Positions 1-7,348 of a DNA stretch of 64,000 nucleotides are shown piece by piece. Source of the DNA: Cognatilysobacter bugurensis. Lineage in GTDB: Bacteria; Pseudomonadota; Gammaproteobacteria; Xanthomonadales; Xanthomonadaceae. Positions within the stretch are counted from its first letter, which is position 1, and each line of letters opens with the position of its first letter. The position numbers and the translations under genes were made by a program. The stretch lies in contig NZ_BMYD01000003.1 in assembly GCF_014652095.1 (NCBI RefSeq), positions 124,001-188,000 of the forward strand, read 5' to 3'. Below the pieces are notes generated by a model. It was not told the origin of the DNA. It did not search any database and saw nothing but the letters and a program-made list of their open reading frames with translations.

Positions 1-215
1 TGGCGACCTCGGGCGGGGCGAGCATCACGATCGAGGGTGGGAACATCACCGTGGCCTGCCCCGGCAACCTCACGGTGCATGCGGCGAAGAAGTCATTTGT
101 TGGGCCAACCAGCCTCAACCGGCAATTTGTCAAATGGCCGGAATCCAGCCTCAACGCGCCTTGCATGAAGGCTGCAGCTGAAGCCAACAGCGCATTCGTG
201 AAGGTGCCCGAGTGA
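1..215 (+). CDS. vgrG: VgrG T6SS spike protein, C-terminal fragment (5' end outside window)
   Basis: Only the last 70 or so codons are visible, read in the frame starting at base 3 and ending at TGA 213-215. The residues TIEGGNITVACPGNLTVHAA match the end of the VgrG beta-helical needle (DUF2345-type), and the 26.7 kb VgrG of this window ends its needle with nearly the same string. About 35 further residues follow before the stop, so this VgrG carries only a short tail, unlike the two complete VgrGs here. The stop overlaps the ATG of the next gene by one base (TGATG), implying translational coupling to the adaptor and lipase behind it. VgrG trimers cap the Hcp tube and carry effectors. The rest of the gene lies left of the window. 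Confidence 0.9.
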   Translation, partial: ATSGGASITIEGGNITVACPGNLTVHAAKKSFVGPTSLNRQFVKWPESSLNAPCMKAAAEANSAFVKVPE

Positions 216-1156
216 TGAGTGCAAGAGCCCGCGTAGCCCTCGAACGGTACGTGCCGACGTCGCACTCCGATCTGCTCGCGCGATTGACCGCCGATTGCCC
301 GGACGATCATGCGTTATACGCGATCGTTAGCTTGGATCACGCCGAATCCGAGGCTGACGTCGCGCAAGCACTCGGCCTGGCCGAGCAGACGCTTGTGAAC
401 GGGATCAACCTCTACAGCGCCTTCTCGGCCGAGTTCCGAAGGACCGGGCCTCGACTCGTGCCGCTGTTGGCCGCAAACCTCTTTGCCATTGGCGCTGCCA
501 TGCAGGAAGGGCGCGACCTCGCAGTGATTTGCGTTGCGCTCAATCAGGTCGATTCATTGGCCACGCACCTACAACGGCTGGGCCGCCAGACGCAGCCCGA
601 CGGCGGACGGCTGCTGTTTCGATTCCAGGACCCGCTGGTGCTTTCGAACCTGCTGCCCCTGCTACGCGGCGACCAACTTGTTTCGTTGCTGGGCCCGGCA
701 AGCCGGTGGGCCGTCACGGACCCATGTGGGACCCTGCACATTGCAGCCAGGACGCCCCATGAATTGCGAACCCGGTCCGATAGCGAATTGCGCCTGGATG
801 CTCGCCAGCTGGAATCGCTGTCCGCTGCCTTGCATCCGGGGACTGTCATTCTCCAAGCCAACGAGGTCGACTCGACCTTGCTCGCCGATAAAACGAAGTG
901 CGCGCAATGGACTTTGATACGGCAACGGTCTGATCGTGCCCGTGGACACGGACTGCGAACCGATGAGGACATTGCTCTGTTCGTCGTCCTGAGCCTGCAG
1001 TTGCCCGACTCCTTCGATCGCTCCGGACCGATTGCTGAAGCCCTCGCACGCAGCCAGGCCAAGCACGCTTCGTTTGGCGACGAAGTCGACGAAATCGATT
1101 CGGAAGAATGGGAGCAATGGCAGCAGGCGCTCGAGCTCGAAGGCCACCAAATGTGA
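215..1156 (+). CDS. DUF4123 T6SS effector adaptor/chaperone (Tap/TEC-like)
   Basis: This 313-residue soluble protein has the DUF4123 pattern at about residues 33-165: a YAIVSLDHAE-like opening strand, LLFRFQDP at 133-140 followed by leucine-rich LLPLL, and a GPASRW turn at 160-165. DUF4123 proteins (Tap-1/TEC) act in the cytoplasm and load a specific effector onto the VgrG encoded next to them. They are not exported as toxins. The ATG at 215 overlaps the vgrG stop; a GTG at 212 is possible but lies inside the vgrG stop region. The gene order vgrG - adaptor - DUF3304 - lipase makes the Tle1 lipase its likely client. The C-terminal 150 residues are acidic and less recognisable. Confidence 0.85.
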   Translation: MSARARVALERYVPTSHSDLLARLTADCPDDHALYAIVSLDHAESEADVAQALGLAEQTLVNGINLYSAFSAEFRRTGPRLVPLLAANLFAIGAAMQEGRDLAVICVALNQVDSLATHLQRLGRQTQPDGGRLLFRFQDPLVLSNLLPLLRGDQLVSLLGPASRWAVTDPCGTLHIAARTPHELRTRSDSELRLDARQLESLSAALHPGTVILQANEVDSTLLADKTKCAQWTLIRQRSDRARGHGLRTDEDIALFVVLSLQLPDSFDRSGPIAEALARSQAKHASFGDEVDEIDSEEWEQWQQALELEGHQM

Positions 1157-1226
1157 AGTCAGAGTGCCGGTAAGCGCCGGGCCGCACGACCGGCCAAAAC
1201 GAAACCAATGAGCAGGGAATTTGATT

Positions 1227-1763
1227 TTGATCGACTTCACCGACTGGAAGTGGGCCATTAGAGCCTTGGCCGTCGCAGGGGTGCTGTGGGCCAGCGTGGG
1301 CTGCTCGCGTGAGCCCAAGCAGAAAAGCTTAACAGCAATTGCGTACAACTATGGAGAACAGGCATTCGGCCACGTGCTGGTAAACGGCAAATGGGCAGGC
1401 CCTGTTTTGAGTGAAGTCGAACCGGGCGGCGTCACGGGTGGCGGTTCAATTTGCTGCGTCAAGATCGAGAAAGGCGCAAAGACAGCGCGCGTCACTATTC
1501 AATATATCGATGGGGACTACATTGTCGATGCGCCGATCGAGCAGCCTTGGCCGCCGGACGGATACGGTCACTACCTCGCGATTCACGTGCTGCCCGGGCG
1601 AACGGTACAGCTCTCGATCTCGTCAAGCCTCCCTTTTCCGAGGATGGATCTACTGAAAAGTCAGCTTAATGCGCTCGGCATACAGAACTACGTGATCGAG
1701 AATCCGCACATGTGGGATCTAGGCCCGGAGACGAATGTCGACTATTCGGAGATCTCCAGATGA
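1227..1763 (+). CDS. DUF3304-type lipoprotein, candidate Tle1 immunity protein
   Basis: This is a short protein (about 178 residues) with a membrane-targeting N-terminus ending in ASVGC, a slightly imperfect lipobox, so it is probably a periplasmic lipoprotein. The mature part has the run TAIAYNYGEQAFGHVLVNG and a GGSICC motif typical of DUF3304 proteins. Such proteins are commonly found beside Tle1-type lipases. I infer that it protects the producer's periplasm from the lipase encoded immediately downstream. No ATG fits: TTG 1227 has AGGGA eight bases upstream (1214-1218) and is preferred to TTG 1221. The stop overlaps the lipase ATG by four bases (ATGA), so immunity would be translated just before toxin. 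The immunity role is inference from position. Confidence 0.7.
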   Translation: MIDFTDWKWAIRALAVAGVLWASVGCSREPKQKSLTAIAYNYGEQAFGHVLVNGKWAGPVLSEVEPGGVTGGGSICCVKIEKGAKTARVTIQYIDGDYIVDAPIEQPWPPDGYGHYLAIHVLPGRTVQLSISSSLPFPRMDLLKSQLNALGIQNYVIENPHMWDLGPETNVDYSEISR

Positions 1764-3187
1764 GTGCGAGCGCAATCATGCCGCGAGTCCGCGCCGTTGA
1801 GAACATGGTGCGGCGATCCCGCCAAAAGACTCGACAGAAGCCAGCGCCTCCTGCCTGTCAGACCTGCAACATCGCGTTGTGGATCAGCTTCTTTTTCGAT
1901 GGTACTGATAACCATAAGGAGCGGGATTTCCCAGTACGGCACACTAACGTCGTAGCTCTATTTCAAGCGCACCAGTTCTATTTGGAGCGAGGAGTTCGCC
2001 CGTTCTACTACGAAGGCTGCGGAACTGATTTTGAGTTCGAGGATCGTTATGAGCGGCTCTACAACCCACACATGGGAGTAGTTGAGCTGAAAGGCCACGT
2101 GGAAGAGGAGAACACATTCAACCAATCCATGGGCCGAAACATCGACAAGCGTCTTGAGAAGGCGTTGTTCGAGTTCGAGGACTACATTGAGGGCATTCGG
2201 CGGCGCCAGCGCGTTGATGAAATCAACGTCGCTGCTTTTGGCTTTTCACGCGGTGCGACCACCGCGCGGGCGTTCGTGCACTGGGTCGAAGCGCACAGCA
2301 AAGTTTCCAAAAGCGGCGGAAAACTTAAATACGACGGCATTCCGCTCAACTTCAAGTTCCTTGGTCTGTACGATACCGTGGAGTCGATCGGCGTGGGCAC
2401 GCAGAACAACGCATCCGATGTCATCCCCACCAGTATTCCGCAGTATGTCGAGAAGCTGCTTCACGTCGTGGCCGCCCACGAGCTGCGTCCATCATTTTCG
2501 CTAACGGACCTTGGCCGCAGCCGGGCCGGATGGTCCACCGTTGTGTACCCGGGTGCGCATGCCGACATTGGTGGTGGTTATGCGGCCAATCAGCAGGCGC
2601 GAATCAACGCCATCAATCGAATTGCGCTGCTGCAGATGCTCGATCACGCCCGTGCGGCCGGACTCAAGATGCTGTCCGTCGCCGAGATGATCTCAACGGG
2701 GGACGAATGGGAACTCAAGCTCCGCCATTCCTTCGTGTTGTCTAAAAATGCCAAGGAAATCTTCGACAACTACATGTCTCACATTGACAAGCCGTCAGGC
2801 GCGCTACCCGAGGTGTTTGCTTCGCACATGAAGTGGTTCTGGAAATGGGTGGACTCGGGGCTTGCTGCAGAGGACACAGGTGGCAAGTTCAGTCGATACT
2901 GGCGTGCACCTGACAAACAGGCGGCAGAGCGTCGAAAGGAGCTTGTGGCAATGTCATCAGCTGTATCACAGAAGGCTCGAACGCTGCAAGGAAAGGGGCA
3001 CGGAGCACTTTTCGGAAAGCCAGTGCATCCGGTTACCGAACGAATGCTGCCCGCGGCCGTCGAGTACGTGCTGGAAAACTACGTCCATGACTCTCAGGCG
3101 CACTTTCTGATGTCGGGAACCCGGCTGATCGATACAAATGAGTACGACCTCTATCGCATCCGCAAGGTGCTCGCACCCAAGTCCTGA
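1760..3187 (+). CDS. tle1: Tle1-family T6SS phospholipase effector (DUF2235)
   Basis: This 475-residue protein carries the DUF2235 alpha/beta-hydrolase core. SFFFDGTDNH lies at 43-52. The nucleophile elbow GFSRG is at 161-165 with Ser163 as the expected nucleophile; GxSxG with R/G is the Tle1 signature. An LGLYDTVESIG strand follows, then PGAHADIGGGY holding candidate catalytic Asp/His residues. Tle1 enzymes are delivered by VgrG/Hcp to the periplasm of rival Gram-negative cells and hydrolyse membrane phospholipids. There is no signal peptide, as expected for T6SS cargo. The start at 1760 overlaps the preceding lipoprotein stop, and in-frame codons further upstream lie inside that gene. The gene is last in the vgrG-adaptor-immunity-lipase operon. 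Confidence 0.9.
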   Translation: MSASAIMPRVRAVENMVRRSRQKTRQKPAPPACQTCNIALWISFFFDGTDNHKERDFPVRHTNVVALFQAHQFYLERGVRPFYYEGCGTDFEFEDRYERLYNPHMGVVELKGHVEEENTFNQSMGRNIDKRLEKALFEFEDYIEGIRRRQRVDEINVAAFGFSRGATTARAFVHWVEAHSKVSKSGGKLKYDGIPLNFKFLGLYDTVESIGVGTQNNASDVIPTSIPQYVEKLLHVVAAHELRPSFSLTDLGRSRAGWSTVVYPGAHADIGGGYAANQQARINAINRIALLQMLDHARAAGLKMLSVAEMISTGDEWELKLRHSFVLSKNAKEIFDNYMSHIDKPSGALPEVFASHMKWFWKWVDSGLAAEDTGGKFSRYWRAPDKQAAERRKELVAMSSAVSQKARTLQGKGHGALFGKPVHPVTERMLPAAVEYVLENYVHDSQAHFLMSGTRLIDTNEYDLYRIRKVLAPKS

Positions 3188-3723
3188 GCACGGCAGAACG
3201 CCGTGTGTGTGCTGCTACTAACTCACCGTGTGCACGCCGGCTCGCGGCCGCATCCGCCTGCGCTTCCATTTCCAGTCCATGACCAGCAGCAGTAAGGCCC
3301 CGACAGTACGGGCTGCGCGTGGCCTAGCGCTACGCAGGCCCGGGCCTCGGCGCGCAGTTCCTACCGCGTATCCACCAAGAGGTGCTGGTCGTTTTGTCTC
3401 GACGGCGATATCGACTGGCCGTGGCTGTCGGCGCGCCCGCAGCGCTCGGGATGATGCTGGCATCTTGGCCACGCGTTGGTTCGGCACGGCTTGAGCCCGA
3501 CGAGCCAAGTGCCCAGGTGACATATCGCTATGCGCGCTGCTTAAGACAGCTAGAGCGAGGTCGACGGAAGCGTGCTCGGCGCGGCGCGCGGTGAAGTAGG
3601 AGGTAGAGGCCAAGTGGCCAGCGGCTGCGGCCGTGCGGCACACGGCGGTGACTGCTGCGTCTACGACTGGTTGACCTCTCTGCGGCCGCAATCTCTTGGA
3701 TTGATGGGTTCGAGGCCGCAGGA
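3188..3723. other. intergenic stretch between convergent T6SS cassettes, no gene recognised
   Basis: This 536-base gap lies between the lipase stop and the converging lipoprotein gene. Short open frames exist on both strands, but none has a convincing start, codon pattern or recognisable motif. The segment is higher in GC than the flanking effector genes. It may be the degraded remainder of an immunity or orphan gene. No clear terminator hairpin with a T-run was seen. Confidence 0.4.
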
Positions 3724-4620
3724 TCAGCACCCAATCCAGTAGGCGATGTGCGCCAGTCGGCCATTCTCAAAGTAGAAGTCGTAAGCGGTTTCCCAGTTGC
3801 CATCGCCGCTTGCACCGATGCGGTAAAACTCTCCGACGCGCTCGGCACGCTCGCCAAACAGGCGCTGGAACTGGTCTTCATTGACCTGTCCGACTTTCTC
3901 CCCGCTCGACAGGACCAATTGGTTGCGGTCGCTTACGACCATACTCCGCACAACTGCCCTACTGCCATCGGTCTCCAGCACCAGATCGGGGTAGCGAAAC
4001 TCGCGGATGTCGCCTTCGGAAAAAGCGCTGCCGCATTCGAATGGGGTTGCTGAGTTTTCTTCCGGTGCGCCGAGCGCCTGCCGCACTTCCTCTAGTGGTA
4101 AGCCTTCTTCGCTAACCCGTAACGTGTCTCTCACCGCAAACGCTACGACCGCGGGGTCTGGGACGCCCGCCTGTTCGTCACCGGGACCCGCGGCGACCCG
4201 GGCAACAATGCAGACATCCTGGGCAAAAGCTTTTTCGTCCACTTTAGCCGTCTGCGCTTTGCAAGCCTGCTGGCAGTAGCGGTGAAAGTTCGCTTCGGAA
4301 AATGCAGCGTGGCGTTCAGCCGCGATCAGGCCGCCCCGCGTTGCGCCCGGTAGGTACATAGTCAAATCTTCATCGCAGCGCAGCTGCGTCGCGCACGAGG
4401 CCAGCACATCGAGTAGCAACTCGCAAAAACCAGCTGGTTCCCGCAGCGTGGCGCCATCCATCCTTACAACAGCGACAGCCGGCTGACGGATCTCCTGCGT
4501 CGTTGAAGAAGGTGATCGGGTAGGTATCGAAGCCGCTTCGACCGATTGCGAAGCTCGCGTGCACGAGCTCAACTGAAAGGCAAAGACTGGCAAGGCTAGC
4601 CAACTAACAAGCGTCTTCAT
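3724..4620 (-). CDS. lipoprotein of unknown function at the end of a T6SS effector cassette
   Basis: This 298-residue protein starts MKTLVSWLALPVFAFQLSSC, a signal peptide with a clean LSSC lipobox. The ATG at 4620 has GGAAAGG just upstream; four upstream in-frame codons are unlikely to be used. The mature part has several paired cysteines and a C-terminal region rich in aromatic residues (YDFYFENGRLAHIAYWIG), which reads like a beta-sandwich. I do not recognise the family. It lies some 115 bases downstream of the SH3-like gene, on the same strand as the cell-wall effector. An immunity or accessory periplasmic role for that cassette is therefore plausible but unproven. Confidence 0.65.
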   Translation of the reverse strand: MKTLVSWLALPVFAFQLSSCTRASQSVEAASIPTRSPSSTTQEIRQPAVAVVRMDGATLREPAGFCELLLDVLASCATQLRCDEDLTMYLPGATRGGLIAAERHAAFSEANFHRYCQQACKAQTAKVDEKAFAQDVCIVARVAAGPGDEQAGVPDPAVVAFAVRDTLRVSEEGLPLEEVRQALGAPEENSATPFECGSAFSEGDIREFRYPDLVLETDGSRAVVRSMVVSDRNQLVLSSGEKVGQVNEDQFQRLFGERAERVGEFYRIGASGDGNWETAYDFYFENGRLAHIAYWIGC

Positions 4621-4735
4621 GCGCCTTTCCAAGTCGCCAAGATTTCTCAGTTTGATACTGGCATCACGGTCCTACATGGCGCGAATTAGACGCATATCGC
4701 CATTCACGTGGCACGCGCCGATTTCACGCTTCGAC

Positions 4736-5131
4736 CTAGCCAGCGATTACTTCAACCCAAGCGGAACTGACCCAGCCCACCTTGCACGGTCCGGTGTAGG
4801 TTCGCTCCTTTGAGATCGGCGAAGTGACGCCACAATCGTCATCACCCGGGGCGTACACAACACCCATCCAAGCGCCACGCTGGGACGAGTCGCAAACGAA
4901 AAGAAGCTGCCCGTTATGTAGCTTGTCGATCATCGGGAAGGACGTTCCGGGACCAGTTCGCACAGCCAAGAACCCATCTCCATGGGCCTTCAGTCCGGTC
5001 ACTTGGGCGACCGCAGTGCAGGCGTCAACCTCGGGGCTGCCGCCAATTCTTACAGGCACTGAAGACTGAGCACATGCTGCTTCAAGCCACAGCAGAAGAC
5101 CTGCTATCGAAACCGCTAGTAACCGATTCAC
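4736..5131 (-). CDS. exported SH3-like protein, candidate immunity partner of the cell-wall effector
   Basis: This protein has about 131 residues. It uses a GTG start at 5131, four bases after the effector stop, with GAGG seven bases upstream. It begins with a signal peptide (VNRLLAVSIAGLLLWLEAACAQ), so it should be periplasmic. The mature chain has a bacterial SH3-like pattern: LAVRTGPGTSFPMIDKLHNG, a central cysteine pair, and the closing CKVGWVSSAWV. Position and export suggest immunity to, or modulation of, the peptidoglycan-degrading effector upstream; SH3b modules bind cell-wall peptides. A longer frame reading into the effector gene is not needed and lacks a signal peptide at its own start. 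Confidence 0.65.
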   Translation of the reverse strand: MNRLLAVSIAGLLLWLEAACAQSSVPVRIGGSPEVDACTAVAQVTGLKAHGDGFLAVRTGPGTSFPMIDKLHNGQLLFVCDSSQRGAWMGVVYAPGDDDCGVTSPISKERTYTGPCKVGWVSSAWVEVIAG

Positions 5132-5135
5132 TCCA

Positions 5136-6770
5136 TCACCTCGTGTTTTGGTCTGCTTGCGTGCTTGTAGTGGTTTTGCCGAATTCCGACCGCAGGGATG
5201 CCAGCGTAAGGGTCGCGTCCCCAAGGTCGCCCCCTTGGGCCAGCTGCTGCTCCGCATATTCCCTATACGCAATCGGGACAAAGTAACCCTCAAGCTTGTA
5301 CTTTAGCTTCTGGATATAGACGCTCTTGTGCGGATTGAATGTAATGCTGTCGCCTTGGTTGCCCCCGAGCACTGCAAGGTCGCCTCCCTTTAATTTGCAG
5401 TAAACGAATGCGACATGCCCCTGGCCGGGCTTCGCTGGATTGCTGTACACCACCAGCGCGCCGTAAACGGGCGCAGCCAATCGGTAAAAGTTTTGGGACG
5501 TCCTAAAGGATTGAGAACCTGCACTGCCGGAGTGCCTGAATCCTGAGGACTTCAAGCAATAATTCACGAAAGAGGCGCACCATGCGGTAGACAAGGATCT
5601 GAACTGGAGCCCAATCTCCTTGTGGTAGTTGATGGAGTCATCAATCACTACCTCCTTAATTCCGCCCCATCGCTTCAGCTCTGCAATGGCGATTTCCATC
5701 CAAGGTGCGCGCTTTGACCTGAGGGGTACGATTGCCAGCGGGTGTCCCGTGTTTTCTTTGCTTCTCGCCGCCGGTGCCAGCTTGCGAACACTGGCTAATT
5801 GTTGTGGCTGCGCCGACTGAGGAGCGGGGCCGTCGTGAATCCAAAGCACTTGACCCGGAAATATGCGATTTGGGTTTCGAACTGTATCCTTGTTTGCTGC
5901 GGCAAGCTCTTTCGCATCTACACGAAAACGTTCCGCTATCCTGGCCATCGTGTCGCCGGGCTGGATCACATAACGTACCGGCTTGGGTTTTGTTCGGCGG
6001 TTTGACGGGCGGGGATTGTGGCCGGCGAGTGTGCCTGCGTGCTCTTCACTCGAGCGAAGAAAGACGAGCGACTGCGATCGCGCCGGAAGCAGGAACTCTC
6101 CAATCTGTTCGAGTGATTCGCTACCCTTTCTGACCAACAGGGTAACGAGCTCCCCCGCAGTAAGCGTCACGAGAGGTGGTAGGCGACCGTAGGCATCGGT
6201 CGTCGCTTCCACGGTCGAGGCTCCCCGTTTGATCACAACGGGTTGATTGGGTAGTGGCCGGGCACCGTCGGAAAAGGTGACGACTGTCGCACACACCCAC
6301 TTTTCTTTCCGGGTTTCTTTCTTGGCGTCGAAACCTTCCATCTGTTCCATCGCCGCCATCAGTGAATCGAGCTGGGCGTCGGAGAGATCTTCGAGTACGA
6401 CGGTGTCGCTTAGTCCTGTCTTTCTTTTTACAAACGACAGGTACGCTTCGGAATCATTATTATCGTTCGGGGGCGCGTAGGTATAGATCGCCTTGCGCAA
6501 GGTCATCGGATTGTACTTTCGACGGAGCAGCGCCCGTTTTTCCGACCGGCCTGCCTCCACGGATGAGAAGACACAAAGCTTTCCGTACTTGGTTTCGCCT
6601 ATACCGATCTGTCCGGGATAGATGGAATTCTTTTTGGGTCGGAGGTTGCCCGGATTGTTGAAAAGCCATGCCAGCGTTCCACCTGAGCGCAGCATTCGGT
6701 CACCATTCTCAGCCATGAATTCTATGGTGCGAATGTCCTGGTGGAAGACGGCTTTGATAAATTTTTTCAT
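5136..6770 (-). CDS. modular T6SS peptidoglycan-degrading effector (P5-like, TTR-like, LysM, TIGR02594/CHAP-like)
   Basis: This is a 544-residue protein without a signal peptide. In order it shows: a region at about 33-148 resembling phage structural protein P5-type muralytic domains (FNNPGNLRP, then YTYAPPNDNNDSEAYLSFV); a beta-sandwich segment 158-240 with PLPNQPVVIKRG and DAYGRLPPL; a LysM motif 266-311 (VRYVIQPGDTMARIAERF, then NPNRIFPGQVLWI); and a TIGR02594/NlpC-CHAP-like cysteine peptidase at about 355-480. In the last domain Cys398 (AWCASF), His452 (QGHVAF) and Asn471 (GGNQGD) are the expected catalytic or supporting residues. The ATG at 6770 lies 26 bases past the previous stop. Following a vgrG and followed by exported small proteins, it is best read as cargo that cuts the rival's wall. 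Two catalytic domains in one chain is inference. Confidence 0.8.
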   Translation of the reverse strand: MKKFIKAVFHQDIRTIEFMAENGDRMLRSGGTLAWLFNNPGNLRPKKNSIYPGQIGIGETKYGKLCVFSSVEAGRSEKRALLRRKYNPMTLRKAIYTYAPPNDNNDSEAYLSFVKRKTGLSDTVVLEDLSDAQLDSLMAAMEQMEGFDAKKETRKEKWVCATVVTFSDGARPLPNQPVVIKRGASTVEATTDAYGRLPPLVTLTAGELVTLLVRKGSESLEQIGEFLLPARSQSLVFLRSSEEHAGTLAGHNPRPSNRRTKPKPVRYVIQPGDTMARIAERFRVDAKELAAANKDTVRNPNRIFPGQVLWIHDGPAPQSAQPQQLASVRKLAPAARSKENTGHPLAIVPLRSKRAPWMEIAIAELKRWGGIKEVVIDDSINYHKEIGLQFRSLSTAWCASFVNYCLKSSGFRHSGSAGSQSFRTSQNFYRLAAPVYGALVVYSNPAKPGQGHVAFVYCKLKGGDLAVLGGNQGDSITFNPHKSVYIQKLKYKLEGYFVPIAYREYAEQQLAQGGDLGDATLTLASLRSEFGKTTTSTQADQNTR

Positions 6771-6796
6771 GGCAGATCACCCGCTACCTTTTGGGT

Positions 6797-7348
6797 CTAC
6801 TTCGGCCTCGTCGTTCCCGCGCGGGGCGGTGTCGGGATGAGGTGCAGCGCCTGCTCTACAGTTGCCTTTGTTCCGGCGTCGCGCACGGACGTCAGGCGGA
6901 ATATCCAGCGCTGCTCGTCGGGTGATTGCTGCAGCTCATAGCGACGCACCTCGACGGTTGCGTCGTCATCATACGGCGTGTCTTTGTACTTCTTTTGGGC
7001 GACGTGGAGCAGCATCTTTTGGCCGGATACGGACACCTTGGCGTCGCGCAGAAGAAAATCGGCCGTGTTTGCGGTGGTGATGACGAACTTAAGGTTGTTG
7101 GTGTCATCGCCCTCCAGAACGGGGATCTGGTGCCAGCTCCCGGTTTTCGACTTCGGCTTGAAGAGGAAGCTATAGACCTGGAACGTATGGACGTTGAGGT
7201 TGTTGACAAAGCCCGAGTTGATCACCAGCGTCCCTTGCGGCCCGGCGATAGCGTGGCTTCCCCCCGGGTATTGCTGAGCCTGCGCGGGGGTGAGGGCGAG
7301 CATGGATGCTAGCGCCAGCGCGAAGGATCTATGCATAGCGTTGATCAC
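6797..7348 (-). CDS. CarG-like exported protein in the vgrG cassette
   Basis: This protein is encoded between vgrG and the cell-wall effector. GTG 7348 overlaps the vgrG stop (GTGA) and gives 183 residues; ATG 7336 gives 179. Both leave a signal peptide ending near ALTPAQAQ. The mature region has NVHTFQVYSFLF followed by a long gap, FLLRDAKV, and DDATVEVRRYEL. These resemble the CarG-like domain, named for a carbapenem-producer self-protection protein and often seen as a lone periplasmic domain. I infer a periplasmic protective or chaperone role linked to the neighbouring effector. Family assignment is by eye and moderate. One of the exported proteins of this cassette is likely the true immunity factor. 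Confidence 0.6.
   Translation of the reverse strand: MINAMHRSFALALASMLALTPAQAQQYPGGSHAIAGPQGTLVINSGFVNNLNVHTFQVYSFLFKPKSKTGSWHQIPVLEGDDTNNLKFVITTANTADFLLRDAKVSVSGQKMLLHVAQKKYKDTPYDDDATVEVRRYELQQSPDEQRWIFRLTSVRDAGTKATVEQALHLIPTPPRAGTTRPK

Noticed and set aside
3218-3730. 170-codon minus-strand frame in the gap after the lipase
   Set aside because: Arg/Ala-rich translation, no ribosome site, no motif, and it overlaps the end of the neighbouring lipoprotein gene. Not strong enough to call a gene.
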